From NCBI GenBank assembly GCA_016195025.1, contig JACQAL010000017.1, positions 1-61,895 of the forward strand: 61,895 nucleotides of DNA, written 5' to 3'. The translations under genes were made by a program, and so were the position numbers. Shown piece after piece: positions 7,242 through 17,815 of the stretch. The notes under the pieces were generated by a model, which saw only the letters and a list, made by a program, of their open reading frames with translations, ran no database searches and was not told where the DNA came from. Origin of the DNA: Bacteroidota bacterium. Lineage in GTDB: Bacteria; Bacteroidota; Bacteroidia; Palsa-948. Every line of letters begins with the position of its first letter. The first letter of the stretch is position 1.

Positions 7242-8402
7242 ATGATTAAAAAAATAATTCTTCTTCTTCTCTTTCAATTTGCTTTTGTCACTCTGAGTTT
7301 AGTCGAAGGGCAAAATGTTGAAGTGCAAAATGCATACATGTATCTGGGTGAAAAAAATTACGCCAAAGCAAAAACTTCTGCCGATGCTTCTGTTGCAAAT
7401 GAAAAAACCAAAGAGATGGCGAAAGCATGGCTTTACCGCGGGCAGGCTTACAAGGCAATTTTTTCCGATACCAGCCGGAAAGTAAATGCGCTCGATGCCG
7501 ATGCGGCAGAAAAAGCAGTGGAAAGTTTTGTGCGCTGTTATCAACTCGACAAAGAAAAATTTTACAAGGATGATTTGAAAGGCGGACTGGCGGTGAGCGC
7601 GGGCGAGTTGTGGAACAAAACGGAAAAAATTTATTTGCCCTATAAAGAATATGAAAAAGCAATTGCCGCAGATGAATTATTGAAAACCGCCCTGCCGTAT
7701 GATGCCGATGAATTGTTAAAGCGCAGAAACGTTACTGCCGAAAACATAATGTGGTCGCAATACCGCGCCTATTATTCTTCCGGCAACAATGCAAAAGCGA
7801 AAGAGACGGGGAATAAACTTATGTCAATGAACTATAAAGTTCCTGCCATTTATTCAAGCATGGCGAAATTAAATCTTTCGGAAAAAGATACGGCTGCCGC
7901 TCTCTCTTCGCTCGATAAAGGGCTTGCGCTGTTTGAAGACAATATGGATTTGATTGAAATGCAGATTGACATTCTGATGAAGCAAAAGAAAACCGATGTG
8001 CTGAAACAGAAACTTGAAAGCGCAGTGGAAATAAATCCGAACAGCGATATGCTTCATGCCGCTCTTGCAAACCTCTATGATAAATTAAATGAACCCGACA
8101 AATCTGAAAAAGAATATCTGGAAGCAATTGACATCAATCCGAAAAATGAATATGCCTTGTTTAACTTAGGCGCAAAATATTTTAACCAGGGAAATGAGTG
8201 GAATAAAAAACTCAATGACCTTCCGCCCAGCGAAAAAGCAAAAGCGAAGGACTATGAAACAAAGAGCAACGATACTTTCCGCAAAGCGGCAACCTACTTT
8301 GAAAAATATTACCAGTTAAAACCCGATGCAGCCGTCAAGCAGCGCCTGCGCAAAGTTTATATATTGCTTGGCGAAAATGAAAAAGCGGATAAGTACAAAT
8401 AA
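7242..8402 (+). CDS. Secreted tetratricopeptide repeat protein, paralogue of 2705-3976
   Basis: The 386-residue protein starts MIKKIILLLLFQFAFVTLSL. The signal peptide is followed by TPR helices such as YMYLGEKNYAKAKTSADASV and LANLYDKLNEPDKSEKEYL. It probably acts as a periplasmic scaffold, possibly with the M16 peptidase just upstream. The signal-peptide residues VTLSLVEG are encoded by a CACTCTGAGTTTAGTCGAAG sequence that belongs to a family of intergenic repeats. The gene converges on the next one with no spacer: its TAA abuts the other stop. Confidence 0.8.
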   Translation: MIKKIILLLLFQFAFVTLSLVEGQNVEVQNAYMYLGEKNYAKAKTSADASVANEKTKEMAKAWLYRGQAYKAIFSDTSRKVNALDADAAEKAVESFVRCYQLDKEKFYKDDLKGGLAVSAGELWNKTEKIYLPYKEYEKAIAADELLKTALPYDADELLKRRNVTAENIMWSQYRAYYSSGNNAKAKETGNKLMSMNYKVPAIYSSMAKLNLSEKDTAAALSSLDKGLALFEDNMDLIEMQIDILMKQKKTDVLKQKLESAVEINPNSDMLHAALANLYDKLNEPDKSEKEYLEAIDINPKNEYALFNLGAKYFNQGNEWNKKLNDLPPSEKAKAKDYETKSNDTFRKAATYFEKYYQLKPDAAVKQRLRKVYILLGENEKADKYK

Positions 8403-10400
8403 TTATTCCTTGATGATTTTATAAGAAATAATTTTTTCGGATGAAGAAATTTTAAGCAGGTACACTCCCCTATCCAGATTTCCTAACGGAAGATATTCTT
8501 CACTTTTCGGCTCTGCAATTTTTTTGCTGTACACTTCTCTTGAAAGCAAATCGTAAACAGCAACCTCAATTTCTTTTTTGAAAGAAGAACTGATTGTTAT
8601 TCCATCGGTAAAAAGAGTGGGACGAATAGAAAAAGAATTTTGTTCCGCTTCATTTGTTCCCAGCACAAGAATGGAAACATCCTTGCAGAAAATTGACTGG
8701 CAACTATCGCAGGAATATACTGTAAGGCAAACCGAATAGGTTCCGTTTGCGGAATATGTATGAATGGGATTTTGCGCGGAAGAATTATTTCCATCTCCAA
8801 AATTCCAAGTATAGTAACAAGCGGCAAGGGAGTTGTTTGTAAAGTAAGCCGTGTCGCCATTGGTAGTATCGGCAAAGGAAGAAACCGGAAGAACATTCAC
8901 GGTTACTTTTTTCTTTATGGTATCCGTGCAGGTTCCGTTGGAAGCAACGAGCGTAACGGTATAATTACCGGCAGCAGCATACACATGCGAAGGAGAAAAA
9001 GCGGAGGAAGAATTTGCATCGCCAAAATTCCAGTTCCACTGATTTGAATTAACGGAAAGATTTATAAACTGAATGGAATCATTCAGACAAACGGAAGTAT
9101 CAGAAATAAAATTCGCAGCGGGCTTTATGCAAATTCTCAGCGACCAAATATCCATTGCGCCATGATTGCCGCTTATGTCTCCATCATTTGAATTTGTATA
9201 GCCGGAAATCACATAGCCGTTGTACGCGGGAGAAAGCGCATACGCATCATCCAATCCCGAACCTCCGAAAGAATTTTCCCATTGAAGATTTCCAATTGAA
9301 TCTGTTTTCAGAATCCAGTAATCAAAACTTCCGTGATTGCCGGTAACATCTCCATCGGTGGAATTGGAATATCCGGCAAGAACAAATCCGTTATCGGGCG
9401 AAGTAAGAATTCTTGTTCCGTAATCACCGCTGCTTCCGCCAAAAGTTTTTTGCCATTTCAGATTTCCGGCTGAATCAAGTTTAATCAGCCACTCATCCAT
9501 TCCGCCATGATTGTTGGTAACATCTCCGTCATTGGAATTTGTATAGCCGATTACCGCATAGCCGCTGTCGCTGGTTTGCGTAAGATAAAACGCCACATCA
9601 TCGTTGCTTCCGCCAAAAGTTTTGCTCCACTTGATATTTCCAACTGAATCAATTTTCACAATCCACTCGTCATCCAATCCTTTGGTAGTTCCTACATCTC
9701 CATCGTTTGAATCGCTATGACCGGCAATTACAAACCCGCCATCGTTGGTTGGAACAATGGTGTGCGAATCTTCATCACTGCTTCCGCCCAAGCATTTTTG
9801 CCATTTGAGATTTCCTACCGAATCAATTTTGAAAACCCAGAAATCGCCCGAGCCGTGATTTCCGCTCACGTCTCCATCGTTTGAAAAAGTATTTGCGGTA
9901 ACCATGTAACTTCCGTCTTTCATAGGAAGAATTCCCGATTCAATGTTGCCGTCATCGTTGCTGCCTCCATACACTTTTTTCCATTTCACATTTCCTGCGG
10001 AATCAAGTTTCACAATCAGCACATCGGTCATGCCGTGATTGCCGGAAATAAGTGTATCGTTTGAATCAGTGAAACCGGAAAGAATAAATCCTTTATCTAA
10101 AGTTTGCGAAACATTCCACGCCAAATCAAATCCGTTTCCTCCTATGGATTTCTGCCATTGAATAGTTCCGAGGGAATCAAACTTCACCGCCCACATATCA
10201 AAACTTCCGTAATTAGTTGTTACATCTCCATCGGTGGAATTGGAATAACCCACAGTCACATATCCTCCATCGCTGGTTTTTTGCTGGAAGCGCGCGAAAT
10301 CAAAACTGCTCCCACCAAAAGTTTTTTCCCATTGAATAACCGGCTGGGAAAAAACAGTAAGCGGCAAACAGTATGCGGTGAGAAGTAAAAGAGTTTTCAT
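8403..10400 (-). CDS. Type IX-sorted surface protein with beta-propeller-like repeats and PKD domains
   Basis: 665 residues. A signal peptide (MKTLLLLTAYCLPLTVFSQ) is followed by about eight repeats of roughly 50 residues (pattern WxKxxGGSxxD, then DGGY, GYSNSxDGDVTxNHG, DxWxxKxDSxGN) to about residue 420. Two PKD domains follow (motifs WNFGDANSSS and WNFGDGNNSS). The last 75 residues are a type IX sorting domain ending GVYLLKISSSEKIISYKIIK. Its ATG overlaps the stop of the lipoprotein gene upstream (ATGA). The signal-peptide codons for YCLPLTV resemble an intergenic AAACAGT repeat. Confidence 0.9.
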   Translation of the reverse strand: MKTLLLLTAYCLPLTVFSQPVIQWEKTFGGSSFDFARFQQKTSDGGYVTVGYSNSTDGDVTTNYGSFDMWAVKFDSLGTIQWQKSIGGNGFDLAWNVSQTLDKGFILSGFTDSNDTLISGNHGMTDVLIVKLDSAGNVKWKKVYGGSNDDGNIESGILPMKDGSYMVTANTFSNDGDVSGNHGSGDFWVFKIDSVGNLKWQKCLGGSSDEDSHTIVPTNDGGFVIAGHSDSNDGDVGTTKGLDDEWIVKIDSVGNIKWSKTFGGSNDDVAFYLTQTSDSGYAVIGYTNSNDGDVTNNHGGMDEWLIKLDSAGNLKWQKTFGGSSGDYGTRILTSPDNGFVLAGYSNSTDGDVTGNHGSFDYWILKTDSIGNLQWENSFGGSGLDDAYALSPAYNGYVISGYTNSNDGDISGNHGAMDIWSLRICIKPAANFISDTSVCLNDSIQFINLSVNSNQWNWNFGDANSSSAFSPSHVYAAAGNYTVTLVASNGTCTDTIKKKVTVNVLPVSSFADTTNGDTAYFTNNSLAACYYTWNFGDGNNSSAQNPIHTYSANGTYSVCLTVYSCDSCQSIFCKDVSILVLGTNEAEQNSFSIRPTLFTDGITISSSFKKEIEVAVYDLLSREVYSKKIAEPKSEEYLPLGNLDRGVYLLKISSSEKIISYKIIKE

Positions 10401-11023
10401 TCGGAAGCGTAATATTTCATAAAGTTCATAAATTTTTTCATAAAGATTCTTGTTCTCAAATGATATTTTTCTCCTTTAATCCAGAAATCAATATGCTTTG
10501 TTTTTGGTTTGTTGAAAAGCGGATTGTAACTTGCGCGGTAACTGATGTAAAAATCTTTTGATGCGTTGAAGTCCTGGTAAATTGCCACAAATGGTTTTGG
10601 TTTTTCGGCTTTTATTTTCTGGCGCAGGTCTTTGTAATTTGACAAAAGCGCTTTGCACTGGTTCAAATCAAGATTTACATAGGTAATGTTTGTTTCCAGT
10701 GAAGAAGATAAGGTAAGTATTTTAAAAAGTTTTTTTCCGTTCAAATGATATTTTTCCGCGCCAATTACCATTCCGGTTTTTCCTTTATGCTTGTATCCTG
10801 TGAGTTCCAGATAAGCAAATCCTTTGAATGAGCCGCTTTGATTGTGCAAATGTTTTTGAAAAATAGAATATGTTTCGAGCCGACTGAATTCATTTCCGTT
10901 ATGCTCTTCAACATTTGTTTTAATGTATTGCTCGGTAAGATAGCGCGTGTGGCGGCAACCAAAGAAGGGTGCGCAAACGAAAAACAGAAAAATAATTTTC
11001 CTTATGTAATTTCTTATTTTCAT
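10397..11023 (-). CDS. Lipoprotein of unknown function
   Basis: The 208-residue protein has a lipoprotein signal, MKIRNYIRKIIFLFFVCAPF followed by FGC, with the acylated Cys at residue 23. The mature part is mixed alpha/beta with no domain I recognise. It sits directly upstream of the sorted surface protein and overlaps its start by 4 bp, so the two are probably co-expressed. Confidence 0.65.
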   Translation of the reverse strand: MKIRNYIRKIIFLFFVCAPFFGCRHTRYLTEQYIKTNVEEHNGNEFSRLETYSIFQKHLHNQSGSFKGFAYLELTGYKHKGKTGMVIGAEKYHLNGKKLFKILTLSSSLETNITYVNLDLNQCKALLSNYKDLRQKIKAEKPKPFVAIYQDFNASKDFYISYRASYNPLFNKPKTKHIDFWIKGEKYHLRTRIFMKKFMNFMKYYASE

Positions 11024-11033
11024 TTGTCAGACC

Positions 11034-11088
11034 AGAGGTTAGATGCTTGATGTTTTAACTTCTAACCTCTAACTTCAAACTTCTAACT
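11034..11088. repeat. GTTAGA word hairpin at the gyrA 3' end
   Basis: AGAGGTTAGA on the left pairs with TCTAACCTCT, then two more TCTAAC words follow. The right arm reaches into the last codons and stop of gyrA. Confidence 0.5.
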
Positions 11089-13617
11089 TTCTTCCGTTGG
11101 AGTTTCAGGGTTTGCCGGTGGATTTTCTATTGATGGAGTTTCTTCTTTTTCATCTCCGCCATCCTGTTCCTCAATATCCACTTTTGCCACGGCTGCAATT
11201 TCATCGCCTTCGTTCAAATCAATGAGGCGGACGCCTTGTGTGGCTCTTCCCATTTCTCGCAATGTTTTTACAGACATGCGGATGGTAATTCCCTCAGCGG
11301 TGATTATCATCAGGTCGTCTTTGTCCGTTACATCTTTTATTGAAATAAGATTTCCCGTCTTGTCTGTAATTTTTACCGTACGCACTCCTTTTCCTCCGCG
11401 GTTTGTAATTCTATATTCCTCTACTCCCGTGCGCTTGCCGTAACCTTTTTCTGTCACAACAAGAACGGTTTGCACTTCGGGATTGCTGATACAAATCATT
11501 CCGATTGCTTCATCGCCTTTCTTTTCTTCATCGAGTCGTATTCCGCGAACTCCGCCTGCTGTGCGTCCCATCGGGCGGACTTTTGATTCAGGGAAGCGGC
11601 ATGCCTTTCCTGATTTCAATGCAATCATGATTTCAGATTTTCCATCGGTGAGTTTTGCTTCGAGCAATTCATCTTTTGCTTCTTCATCAATGCTGATGGC
11701 GTGAATTCCATTTGCGCGAGGACGCGAATACGCTTCGAGCGTTGTCTTTTTAATTGTTCCCTGTCTGGTGCACATCACCACGAAATGATTTTTCAGATAC
11801 TCTTCATCGGTAAGATTTTTCACATTAACGAATGCTTTCACTTTATCATCGGGCGGAATCTGAATCACGTTTTGAATCGCGCGCCCTTTGGTTGCTTTTC
11901 CTCCTTCGGGAATTTCATAGCAGCGAAGCCAGAAACATCTTCCCTTCTGCGTGAAGAACAAAAGATAATTGTGAGTGCTCGCTACGAACATGTGCTCGAG
12001 AAAATCTTCTTCTCTTGTGGCACTTCCTTTTGCGCCCACTCCTCCCCTTCTCTGCCTGCGGTATGCAGTGAGGTCTGTTCGCTTAATATATCCGAGATGA
12101 GAAATTGTAACCACCACTTGTTCATCGGGAATGAGCGCTTCCATGTTCAGTTCGTCAGCGGCATAAACAACTTCTGTTCTGCGCTCGTCACCGTATTTTT
12201 CTTTTACTTCATTCAGTTCGTTCTTGATGATTTCATAGCGGAGAACTTCATCTCCTAATACATCTTTTAAGAACGCAATCATCTTCATCAGGTCTTCGTA
12301 TTCCGCACGGATTTTATCGCGCTCAAGTCCGGTGAGAACACGCAGACGCAATTCAAGAATTGCTTTCGCCTGTTCTTCGGAAAGTTTGAAACTTTCCATC
12401 AAACCCTCTTTCGCAATCTCAGGAGTTTTAGCAGCGCGGATTATTCTTATGACTTCGTCTAAATTGTCAATCGCGATTAAATATCCTTCCAATATATGCG
12501 CGCGCTTTTCGGCTTCGGCTAATTCAAATTTTGTTCTGCGCACCACCACTTCGTGGCGGAAGTCAACAAAACTTGCGATGAGTTGTTTGAGATTGAGAAG
12601 TTGCGGTCTGCCGTTAATCAGCGCAACATTGTTCACGCTGAAACTTGATTGAAGTTCGGTGCGCTTGAAAAGATTATTAACCACCACTTTCGCGATGGCT
12701 TCTTTTTTCAGTTCATATACAATGCGCATTCCGTCTCTGTCTGATTCATCGCGGATTTCAGAAATGCCTTCCATCACTTTATCCTGGATAAGATTCGCGG
12801 TGTCTTCAATCAGTTTCGCTTTGTTAATCAGGTAAGGAATTTCAGAAACAATTATTCTTTCTCTTCCTTTATGTTCTTCCACTTCATACTTGGCGCGCAT
12901 CACAATTCTTCCTCTTCCGGTTTCAAATGCTTCTTTCACGCCTTCGTATCCGTAAATAATTCCACCTGTAGGAAAGTCGGGCGCTTTCACCATTTTCATC
13001 ATGTCTTCCACCGTAATGTCGCGGTTGTCTATATAAGCGATGGTTGCATTTACAATTTCTGTGAGGTTATGCGGAGGCATGTTGGTTGCCATTCCCACTG
13101 CAATTCCCGAAGCGCCATTCACTAATAAGTTTGGAATTCTCGTAGGAAGAACAGTCGGCTCGGTGAGCGAGTCATCAAAATTCGGGCGGAAGTCAACGGT
13201 ATCTTTTTCAATATCGGCAAGCATTTCTTCTGCAATCTTGCGCATGCGCGCTTCGGTATAACGCATTGCCGCAGGAGGATCGCCATCCACGCTTCCGTAA
13301 TTTCCCTGTCCGTCAACGAGCGGATAACGCAATGACCAGGGCTGAGCCATGCGAACCATCGTATCGTAAACAGAGGAATCCCCGTGCGGATGATATTTGC
13401 CGAGAACTTCCCCGACAATGCGCGCACTCTTTTTATAGGGACGATTTGAAAAAACTCCGAGGTCTTGCATTCCATACAAAACTCTGCGGTGCACGGGTTT
13501 TAATCCATCGCGCACATCGGGCAATGCGCGCGAAACAATCACAGACATTGAATAATCAATGTAAGCGACTTTCATTTCGTCTTCAATATTTACGGGAATG
13601 ATTTTATCTTCTGCCAT
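11083..13617 (-). CDS. gyrA: DNA gyrase subunit A
   Basis: The 844-residue protein is the breakage-reunion subunit of DNA gyrase, which introduces negative supercoils using ATP. The N-terminal core has the [10 protein letters not shown] quinolone-pocket motif and the catalytic tyrosine in AMRYTEAR. The residues matching E. coli Ser83 and Asp87 are unchanged. The C-terminal beta-pinwheel carries a GyrA-box-like QRRGGVG (Val replaces the usual Lys/Arg) and a later NRGGKG, ending in an acidic tail. Length is typical. Confidence 0.98.
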   Translation of the reverse strand: MAEDKIIPVNIEDEMKVAYIDYSMSVIVSRALPDVRDGLKPVHRRVLYGMQDLGVFSNRPYKKSARIVGEVLGKYHPHGDSSVYDTMVRMAQPWSLRYPLVDGQGNYGSVDGDPPAAMRYTEARMRKIAEEMLADIEKDTVDFRPNFDDSLTEPTVLPTRIPNLLVNGASGIAVGMATNMPPHNLTEIVNATIAYIDNRDITVEDMMKMVKAPDFPTGGIIYGYEGVKEAFETGRGRIVMRAKYEVEEHKGRERIIVSEIPYLINKAKLIEDTANLIQDKVMEGISEIRDESDRDGMRIVYELKKEAIAKVVVNNLFKRTELQSSFSVNNVALINGRPQLLNLKQLIASFVDFRHEVVVRRTKFELAEAEKRAHILEGYLIAIDNLDEVIRIIRAAKTPEIAKEGLMESFKLSEEQAKAILELRLRVLTGLERDKIRAEYEDLMKMIAFLKDVLGDEVLRYEIIKNELNEVKEKYGDERRTEVVYAADELNMEALIPDEQVVVTISHLGYIKRTDLTAYRRQRRGGVGAKGSATREEDFLEHMFVASTHNYLLFFTQKGRCFWLRCYEIPEGGKATKGRAIQNVIQIPPDDKVKAFVNVKNLTDEEYLKNHFVVMCTRQGTIKKTTLEAYSRPRANGIHAISIDEEAKDELLEAKLTDGKSEIMIALKSGKACRFPESKVRPMGRTAGGVRGIRLDEEKKGDEAIGMICISNPEVQTVLVVTEKGYGKRTGVEEYRITNRGGKGVRTVKITDKTGNLISIKDVTDKDDLMIITAEGITIRMSVKTLREMGRATQGVRLIDLNEGDEIAAVAKVDIEEQDGGDEKEETPSIENPPANPETPTEES

Positions 13618-13775
13618 AGGGGTTTATCTATGAAAAGTTGTTGTTTTTAACTGCCCGAAAATACTCCTTTTGAACAGTGGATGAAGGTAGTAAAACAACT
13701 ATAATTATGAACACTTCTTCGTTAAAAAATGTGAATAGAAAAAGAGATTCGGAAGGAAGTTTTCAGATGCAATAA

Positions 13776-13997
13776 TCAGGGAGAAACATCAACACATCCG
13801 CAGGAAGCGGCATTCTTGGCAGTGTCGCAAAACTCATGCTGAAACTGCTGCTTGTAAGAATCATTTCCTTTTCCGCAGTGATGCGCCACGCGCTCATCGC
13901 CTGCATTGCTTTTATATTTGCATTCAATGCACTTTTCGCATGCTTGAAAAGCGAATAACACCGCTGCAAACAGCGCGAATAAAGCTTTCTGCTTCAT
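13776..13997 (-). CDS. Small cysteine-rich lipoprotein
   Basis: The 73-residue protein starts MKQKALFALFAAVLFAFQAC, a lipoprotein signal with Cys20, then has CEKCIECKYKS and four more cysteines (CGKG, FCDT, SCGCVD). Short lipoproteins starting CEKC are common in Bacteroidota, but their role is not known to me. The Cys pairs could bind metal or form disulfides. Confidence 0.6.
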   Translation of the reverse strand: MKQKALFALFAAVLFAFQACEKCIECKYKSNAGDERVAHHCGKGNDSYKQQFQHEFCDTAKNAASCGCVDVSP

Positions 13998-14080
13998 ACT
14001 CCTTCACTTAGCCGGTGCAAATATATTGGTTTCGGAATAGCAACCGCAAAGAATTCAAAGCAAAAATATTACTTTTGGTT

Positions 14081-14434
14081 ATGCAACTCTTTTCCTTTTA
14101 CATAATGATAACAGGATATGTAATTGCAGGCATACTGCATTTTGTTTTTCCCAAAGCATATAAACGAATAATGCCTCCGTGGATTCCATTTCACTACATG
14201 ATGATTTATTTCAGCGGTGTTTGCGAAATTGTTTTTGCTTTACTGTTGATTCCGGAAATGACAAGAACTATTGGCGCATGGTTTCTCATTGCAATGCTGG
14301 TTGCTATTTTTCCGGCAAACATTCAAATGATGACTGACTTCCGAAAAAGAAAAAGCAACTATTTCTGGCTTACACTACTCCGGCTTCCTCTTCAGCCGGT
14401 TTTGATTTGGTGGGCGTGGAGTTATGTAAAATAA
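14081..14434 (+). CDS. DoxX-like membrane protein
   Basis: The 117-residue protein has four hydrophobic helices. Motifs AGILHFVFPKAYKRIMPPWI, SGVCEIVFALLLIP and LRLPLQPVLIWWAW are typical of the small DoxX/MauE-like family of the inner membrane. The exact substrate or partner is unknown. I place the start at MQLFSFYIM; the upstream part of the open frame overlaps an intergenic region and looks non-coding. It converges on lpdA with only 2 bp between the stops. Confidence 0.75.
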   Translation: MQLFSFYIMITGYVIAGILHFVFPKAYKRIMPPWIPFHYMMIYFSGVCEIVFALLLIPEMTRTIGAWFLIAMLVAIFPANIQMMTDFRKRKSNYFWLTLLRLPLQPVLIWWAWSYVK

Positions 14435-14436
14435 TT

Positions 14437-15831
14437 TTACAAATGAATCACCTCCCCGTATGCCTGCGCTGCGGCTTCCATGATGGCTTCGCTCATGGTC
14501 GGATGCGGATGAACCGATTTAATCATTTCATGCCCGGTGGTTTCAAGTTTTCTTGCGACAACAATTTCGGCAATCATTTCGGTTACATTGAAACCAATCA
14601 TGTGTGCACCGAGAACCTCTCCGTACTTGGCATCAAAAATTAATTTCACAAAACCGTCCTTCGCTCCTGCTGCGCTGGCTTTACCCGAGGCGGAATAAGG
14701 AAACTTTCCAATCTTAATTTCAAAACCTTTTTCCTTCGCTTGCTTTTCGGTAAAACCCACCGAGGCAATTTCAGGAGAAGTATAAGTGCAGCCGGGAATA
14801 TTATTATAGTTGAGCGGCTCGGGATTATGCCCCGCAATTTTTTCTACGCAGATAATTCCTTCAGCAGATGCAACGTGCGCAAGGGCTTGTCCGCCTACGC
14901 AATCGCCAATTGCATAGTAGCAGGGAATGTTTGTCTGGTAATATGGATTGGTTAAAATTTTACCTTTGTCAGTTGCAATTCCAACTTCTTCCAGCCCTAT
15001 GTTTTCAAGGTTGGCGGCAATTCCTACTGCGGAAAGAACCACATCACAGTCGCGGAGAATTTCAGTTGCATCTTTGGAAGATTTAATTTTCACTTTGCAG
15101 CCCTCACCTTTTGTATCAACCGAAAGAACTTCTGCAGAAGTTAAAACTTCCATTCCCATTTTTTTGAAAGAGCGCTCCAATTGTTTTGAAACTTCTTCAT
15201 CTTCTACAGGAACTACATTTGGTAAAAATTCTACGAGCGTAACTTTTGTTCCCATTGCAGAATAAAAATAGGCGAACTCGCTTCCAATCGCACCTGAACC
15301 AACTACCACCATTGACTTCGGCATTTTTGGAAGAATCATTGCTTCGCGGTAACCGATAATTTTTTTGCCGTCCTGCGGAAGATTGGGAAGCGCACGCGAA
15401 CGAGCGCCAACGGCAATTAAAATATTTTTTGATTCAACGGTATTTATCTTTCCGCTTTCATCCTTAACCTCAACCTTCTTTCCCGCCTTAACCTTTCCAG
15501 TTCCTTTTATCACATCAATTTTATTTTTCTTCATCAGGAACTGAACTCCTTTGCTCATTCCATCCGCCACATCTCTGGAACGTTTCACTACCGCGGAAAA
15601 ATCCGCTTCGCCTCCGTTCACTTTGATTCCGTAATCGGCAGCGTGTTTCAGATATTCAAACACCTGCGCGGATTTCAAAAGCGCTTTTGTGGGAATGCAT
15701 CCCCAGTTCAAACAGATTCCGCCCAACTCAGAGCGTTCAACGATTGCTGTTTTCATTCCGAGCTGTGATGCGCGAATGGCGGCAACATATCCTCCGGGGC
15801 CGGAACCGATGATAATTAAATCGTAAGACAT
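14437..15831 (-). CDS. lpdA: Dihydrolipoyl dehydrogenase (E3 of 2-oxoacid dehydrogenase complexes)
   Basis: The 464-residue flavoprotein reoxidises dihydrolipoamide with NAD. FAD-binding IIGSGPGGYVAA is at the N-terminus and the redox-active disulfide is in GGICLNWGCIPTK. The NAD-binding fold has VVVGSGAIGSEFAYFYSAMG, and the C-terminal His-Glu pair is in HPHPTMSEAIMEA. All key residues are present and the length is normal. No other complex subunits are in the window. Confidence 0.97.
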   Translation of the reverse strand: MSYDLIIIGSGPGGYVAAIRASQLGMKTAIVERSELGGICLNWGCIPTKALLKSAQVFEYLKHAADYGIKVNGGEADFSAVVKRSRDVADGMSKGVQFLMKKNKIDVIKGTGKVKAGKKVEVKDESGKINTVESKNILIAVGARSRALPNLPQDGKKIIGYREAMILPKMPKSMVVVGSGAIGSEFAYFYSAMGTKVTLVEFLPNVVPVEDEEVSKQLERSFKKMGMEVLTSAEVLSVDTKGEGCKVKIKSSKDATEILRDCDVVLSAVGIAANLENIGLEEVGIATDKGKILTNPYYQTNIPCYYAIGDCVGGQALAHVASAEGIICVEKIAGHNPEPLNYNNIPGCTYTSPEIASVGFTEKQAKEKGFEIKIGKFPYSASGKASAAGAKDGFVKLIFDAKYGEVLGAHMIGFNVTEMIAEIVVARKLETTGHEMIKSVHPHPTMSEAIMEAAAQAYGEVIHL

Positions 15832-15875
15832 TTTTAGAAATTATGAATTATAGATTATGAATTATAAATTCTTTG

Positions 15876-15883
15876 CGAAAGTA
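15876..15883 (-). promoter_or_regulatory. Putative minus-7 box for lpdA
   Basis: On the minus strand this reads TACTTTCG, a TAnnTTYG match about 45 bp upstream of the lpdA ATG. No convincing minus-33 box was seen. Confidence 0.35.
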
Positions 15884-15956
15884 GAAAAAAATCAGTTGGC
15901 AGTTTGCAGTAAACAGTCGGCAAAGATTTATAAATTCGCAATCCATTCTTTTCAGT

Positions 15957-17696
15957 TTGAAATATATATTTTCATATTCCGAGCCGCAAAAACATTTAAT
16001 AGATATTGAATTTATCGCTGATAAAATTTCTGCCGATGAAACGTTGATTCAACTTCCTGCATGGCGTCCGGGAAGATATGAGCTCGGAAACTTCGCCAAG
16101 AATGTAAAAACATTTTCCGCGTTTGATGAAAAAGGAAATCAACTTTCATTTCACAAAATCACAAAAGATTGCTGGAAGATTCAGACAAAAGGAGTAAAAG
16201 AACTTCACATAAAATATTCTTACTACGCGGTTGATTTGAATGCGGGCTCAACTTATCTGGATGAAAAGCAGCTTTACGTTAATCCTGTGAACTGCTGCGT
16301 GTATATTCCTGAAAGAATTAATGACGCTTGCGAAGTAGAAATTCACACACCAAAAAATTATTTGCTCGCCACTTCTTTAAAGAGAAAAGACAAAACCGTT
16401 TCTCCCTTTAGGGTCGGGGCAACATCTTACCATGAGTTGGCCGATTCTCCTTTAATTGTGAGCGCCACCATTCAGCATAATATCTTTGTGCTCGATGGCG
16501 TGGAATTTAATTTATGGTTCAACGGAGAGTGCAAACCCAACTGGCCGAAAATCATCAATGACTTTTTTATTTTCATCAACGAACAGTTTGTTACAATGAA
16601 AGGAACGATTCCTTCGGATGAATACCATTTCCTTTTTCAGATTCTTCCCTATAAATTTCATCACGGTGTTGAACATCTTTCTTCCACCGTGATTACGCTC
16701 GGACCTTCGTATGAAATCATGCGCGGAGATGCTTTCCTGGAATTTCTCAGCGTGAGCTCGCACGAACTTTTTCATTCGTGGAACATAAAAGCAATTCGCC
16801 CGGCAGAAATGTTTCCGTATGATTACACAAAAGAAAATTATTCGCGCTTAGGTTTTGTGGCGGAAGGCGTAACAACTTACTATGGAGATTTCTTTTTGTT
16901 CCGCTCGGGAATTTATTCTGAGTTTGAAGTAAACCGCGTTCTCTCAAAGCACTTGCAAAATCATTTCGACAACTTTGGAAGATATAATCTCAGCGTTGCG
17001 GATTCTTCTTTTGATTCCTGGCTAGATGGATATTCAGAAATTGTTCCTCATAGAAAAACTTCTATTTATTCTGAAGGATGTTTAATTGCGTTGATGACCG
17101 ATTTACTCATTCGAAAATATTCCGACAACGAAAAATCGTTGGATGACGTGATGCGTCATTTATATAATGAGTTTGCAAAGAAAGGAAAAGGATATACAGA
17201 AATAGATTATAAAAATGTTTGCGAAAAGTTCGCAGGTCATCCGCTCGAAGAATTTTTCAGCACTTATGTTTATAAACCCGCTTCGTATGAAAATGCTTTA
17301 AGGGAATGTATTGATTACATCGGTCTGCAACTTATGACGGCTTCTTCAAAAAAGTTTCATGAAAAGCATTATGGTTTTAAGATAAGCGAGAACCTTCCCG
17401 TTACAAAAGTAATTGCTATTTCTCCCAATTCCGTTGCGGAGAAAGCGGGCATTCAGTTAAACGATGAAATTATTTCCATCAATGGCTATGCGGTAAAAAA
17501 TAATTTTGGGGAATGGGCGCGCTACTTTGGTGCCGGTGAAATAAAATTAATTGTGAGTAATGCCGGAAAAGTGAGAATGATTTCGTTCGCGCCTTCATCT
17601 GAGGAATATTATAAAGTTCATTATGTTCAAAAGACACTGACCCCCACCGAAAACCAAATGAAAAACTTTACTTCATGGTCGAAAAGAAAATTTTAA
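15957..17696 (+). CDS. M61 family metallopeptidase with PDZ domain
   Basis: The 579-residue cytosolic peptidase is of the glycyl-aminopeptidase type. Zinc ligands are in SSHELFHSWN (HExxH form HELFH, about residue 265) and the downstream Glu in GFVAEGVTTYYGD. A PDZ domain (about residues 465-540, with ISPNSVAEKAGIQLNDEI) follows. The start codon is TTG: the encoded N-terminus (KYIFSYSEPQKHLIDIEF, then LPAWRPGRYELGNFAKN) matches the family start and no in-frame ATG exists before it. It is divergent from lpdA. Confidence 0.92.
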   Translation: MKYIFSYSEPQKHLIDIEFIADKISADETLIQLPAWRPGRYELGNFAKNVKTFSAFDEKGNQLSFHKITKDCWKIQTKGVKELHIKYSYYAVDLNAGSTYLDEKQLYVNPVNCCVYIPERINDACEVEIHTPKNYLLATSLKRKDKTVSPFRVGATSYHELADSPLIVSATIQHNIFVLDGVEFNLWFNGECKPNWPKIINDFFIFINEQFVTMKGTIPSDEYHFLFQILPYKFHHGVEHLSSTVITLGPSYEIMRGDAFLEFLSVSSHELFHSWNIKAIRPAEMFPYDYTKENYSRLGFVAEGVTTYYGDFFLFRSGIYSEFEVNRVLSKHLQNHFDNFGRYNLSVADSSFDSWLDGYSEIVPHRKTSIYSEGCLIALMTDLLIRKYSDNEKSLDDVMRHLYNEFAKKGKGYTEIDYKNVCEKFAGHPLEEFFSTYVYKPASYENALRECIDYIGLQLMTASSKKFHEKHYGFKISENLPVTKVIAISPNSVAEKAGIQLNDEIISINGYAVKNNFGEWARYFGAGEIKLIVSNAGKVRMISFAPSSEEYYKVHYVQKTLTPTENQMKNFTSWSKRKF

Positions 17697-17815
17697 AAAA
17701 TGAATACTAACATTTATTCTTTTATTGTTAATAAGTTTATTAGTGCTGATTCCCAAAAAAATTCGTGCTTTGTATAATTAAATTTCCAAAAACAAAAACC
17801 AAAACCTAAATTAAA

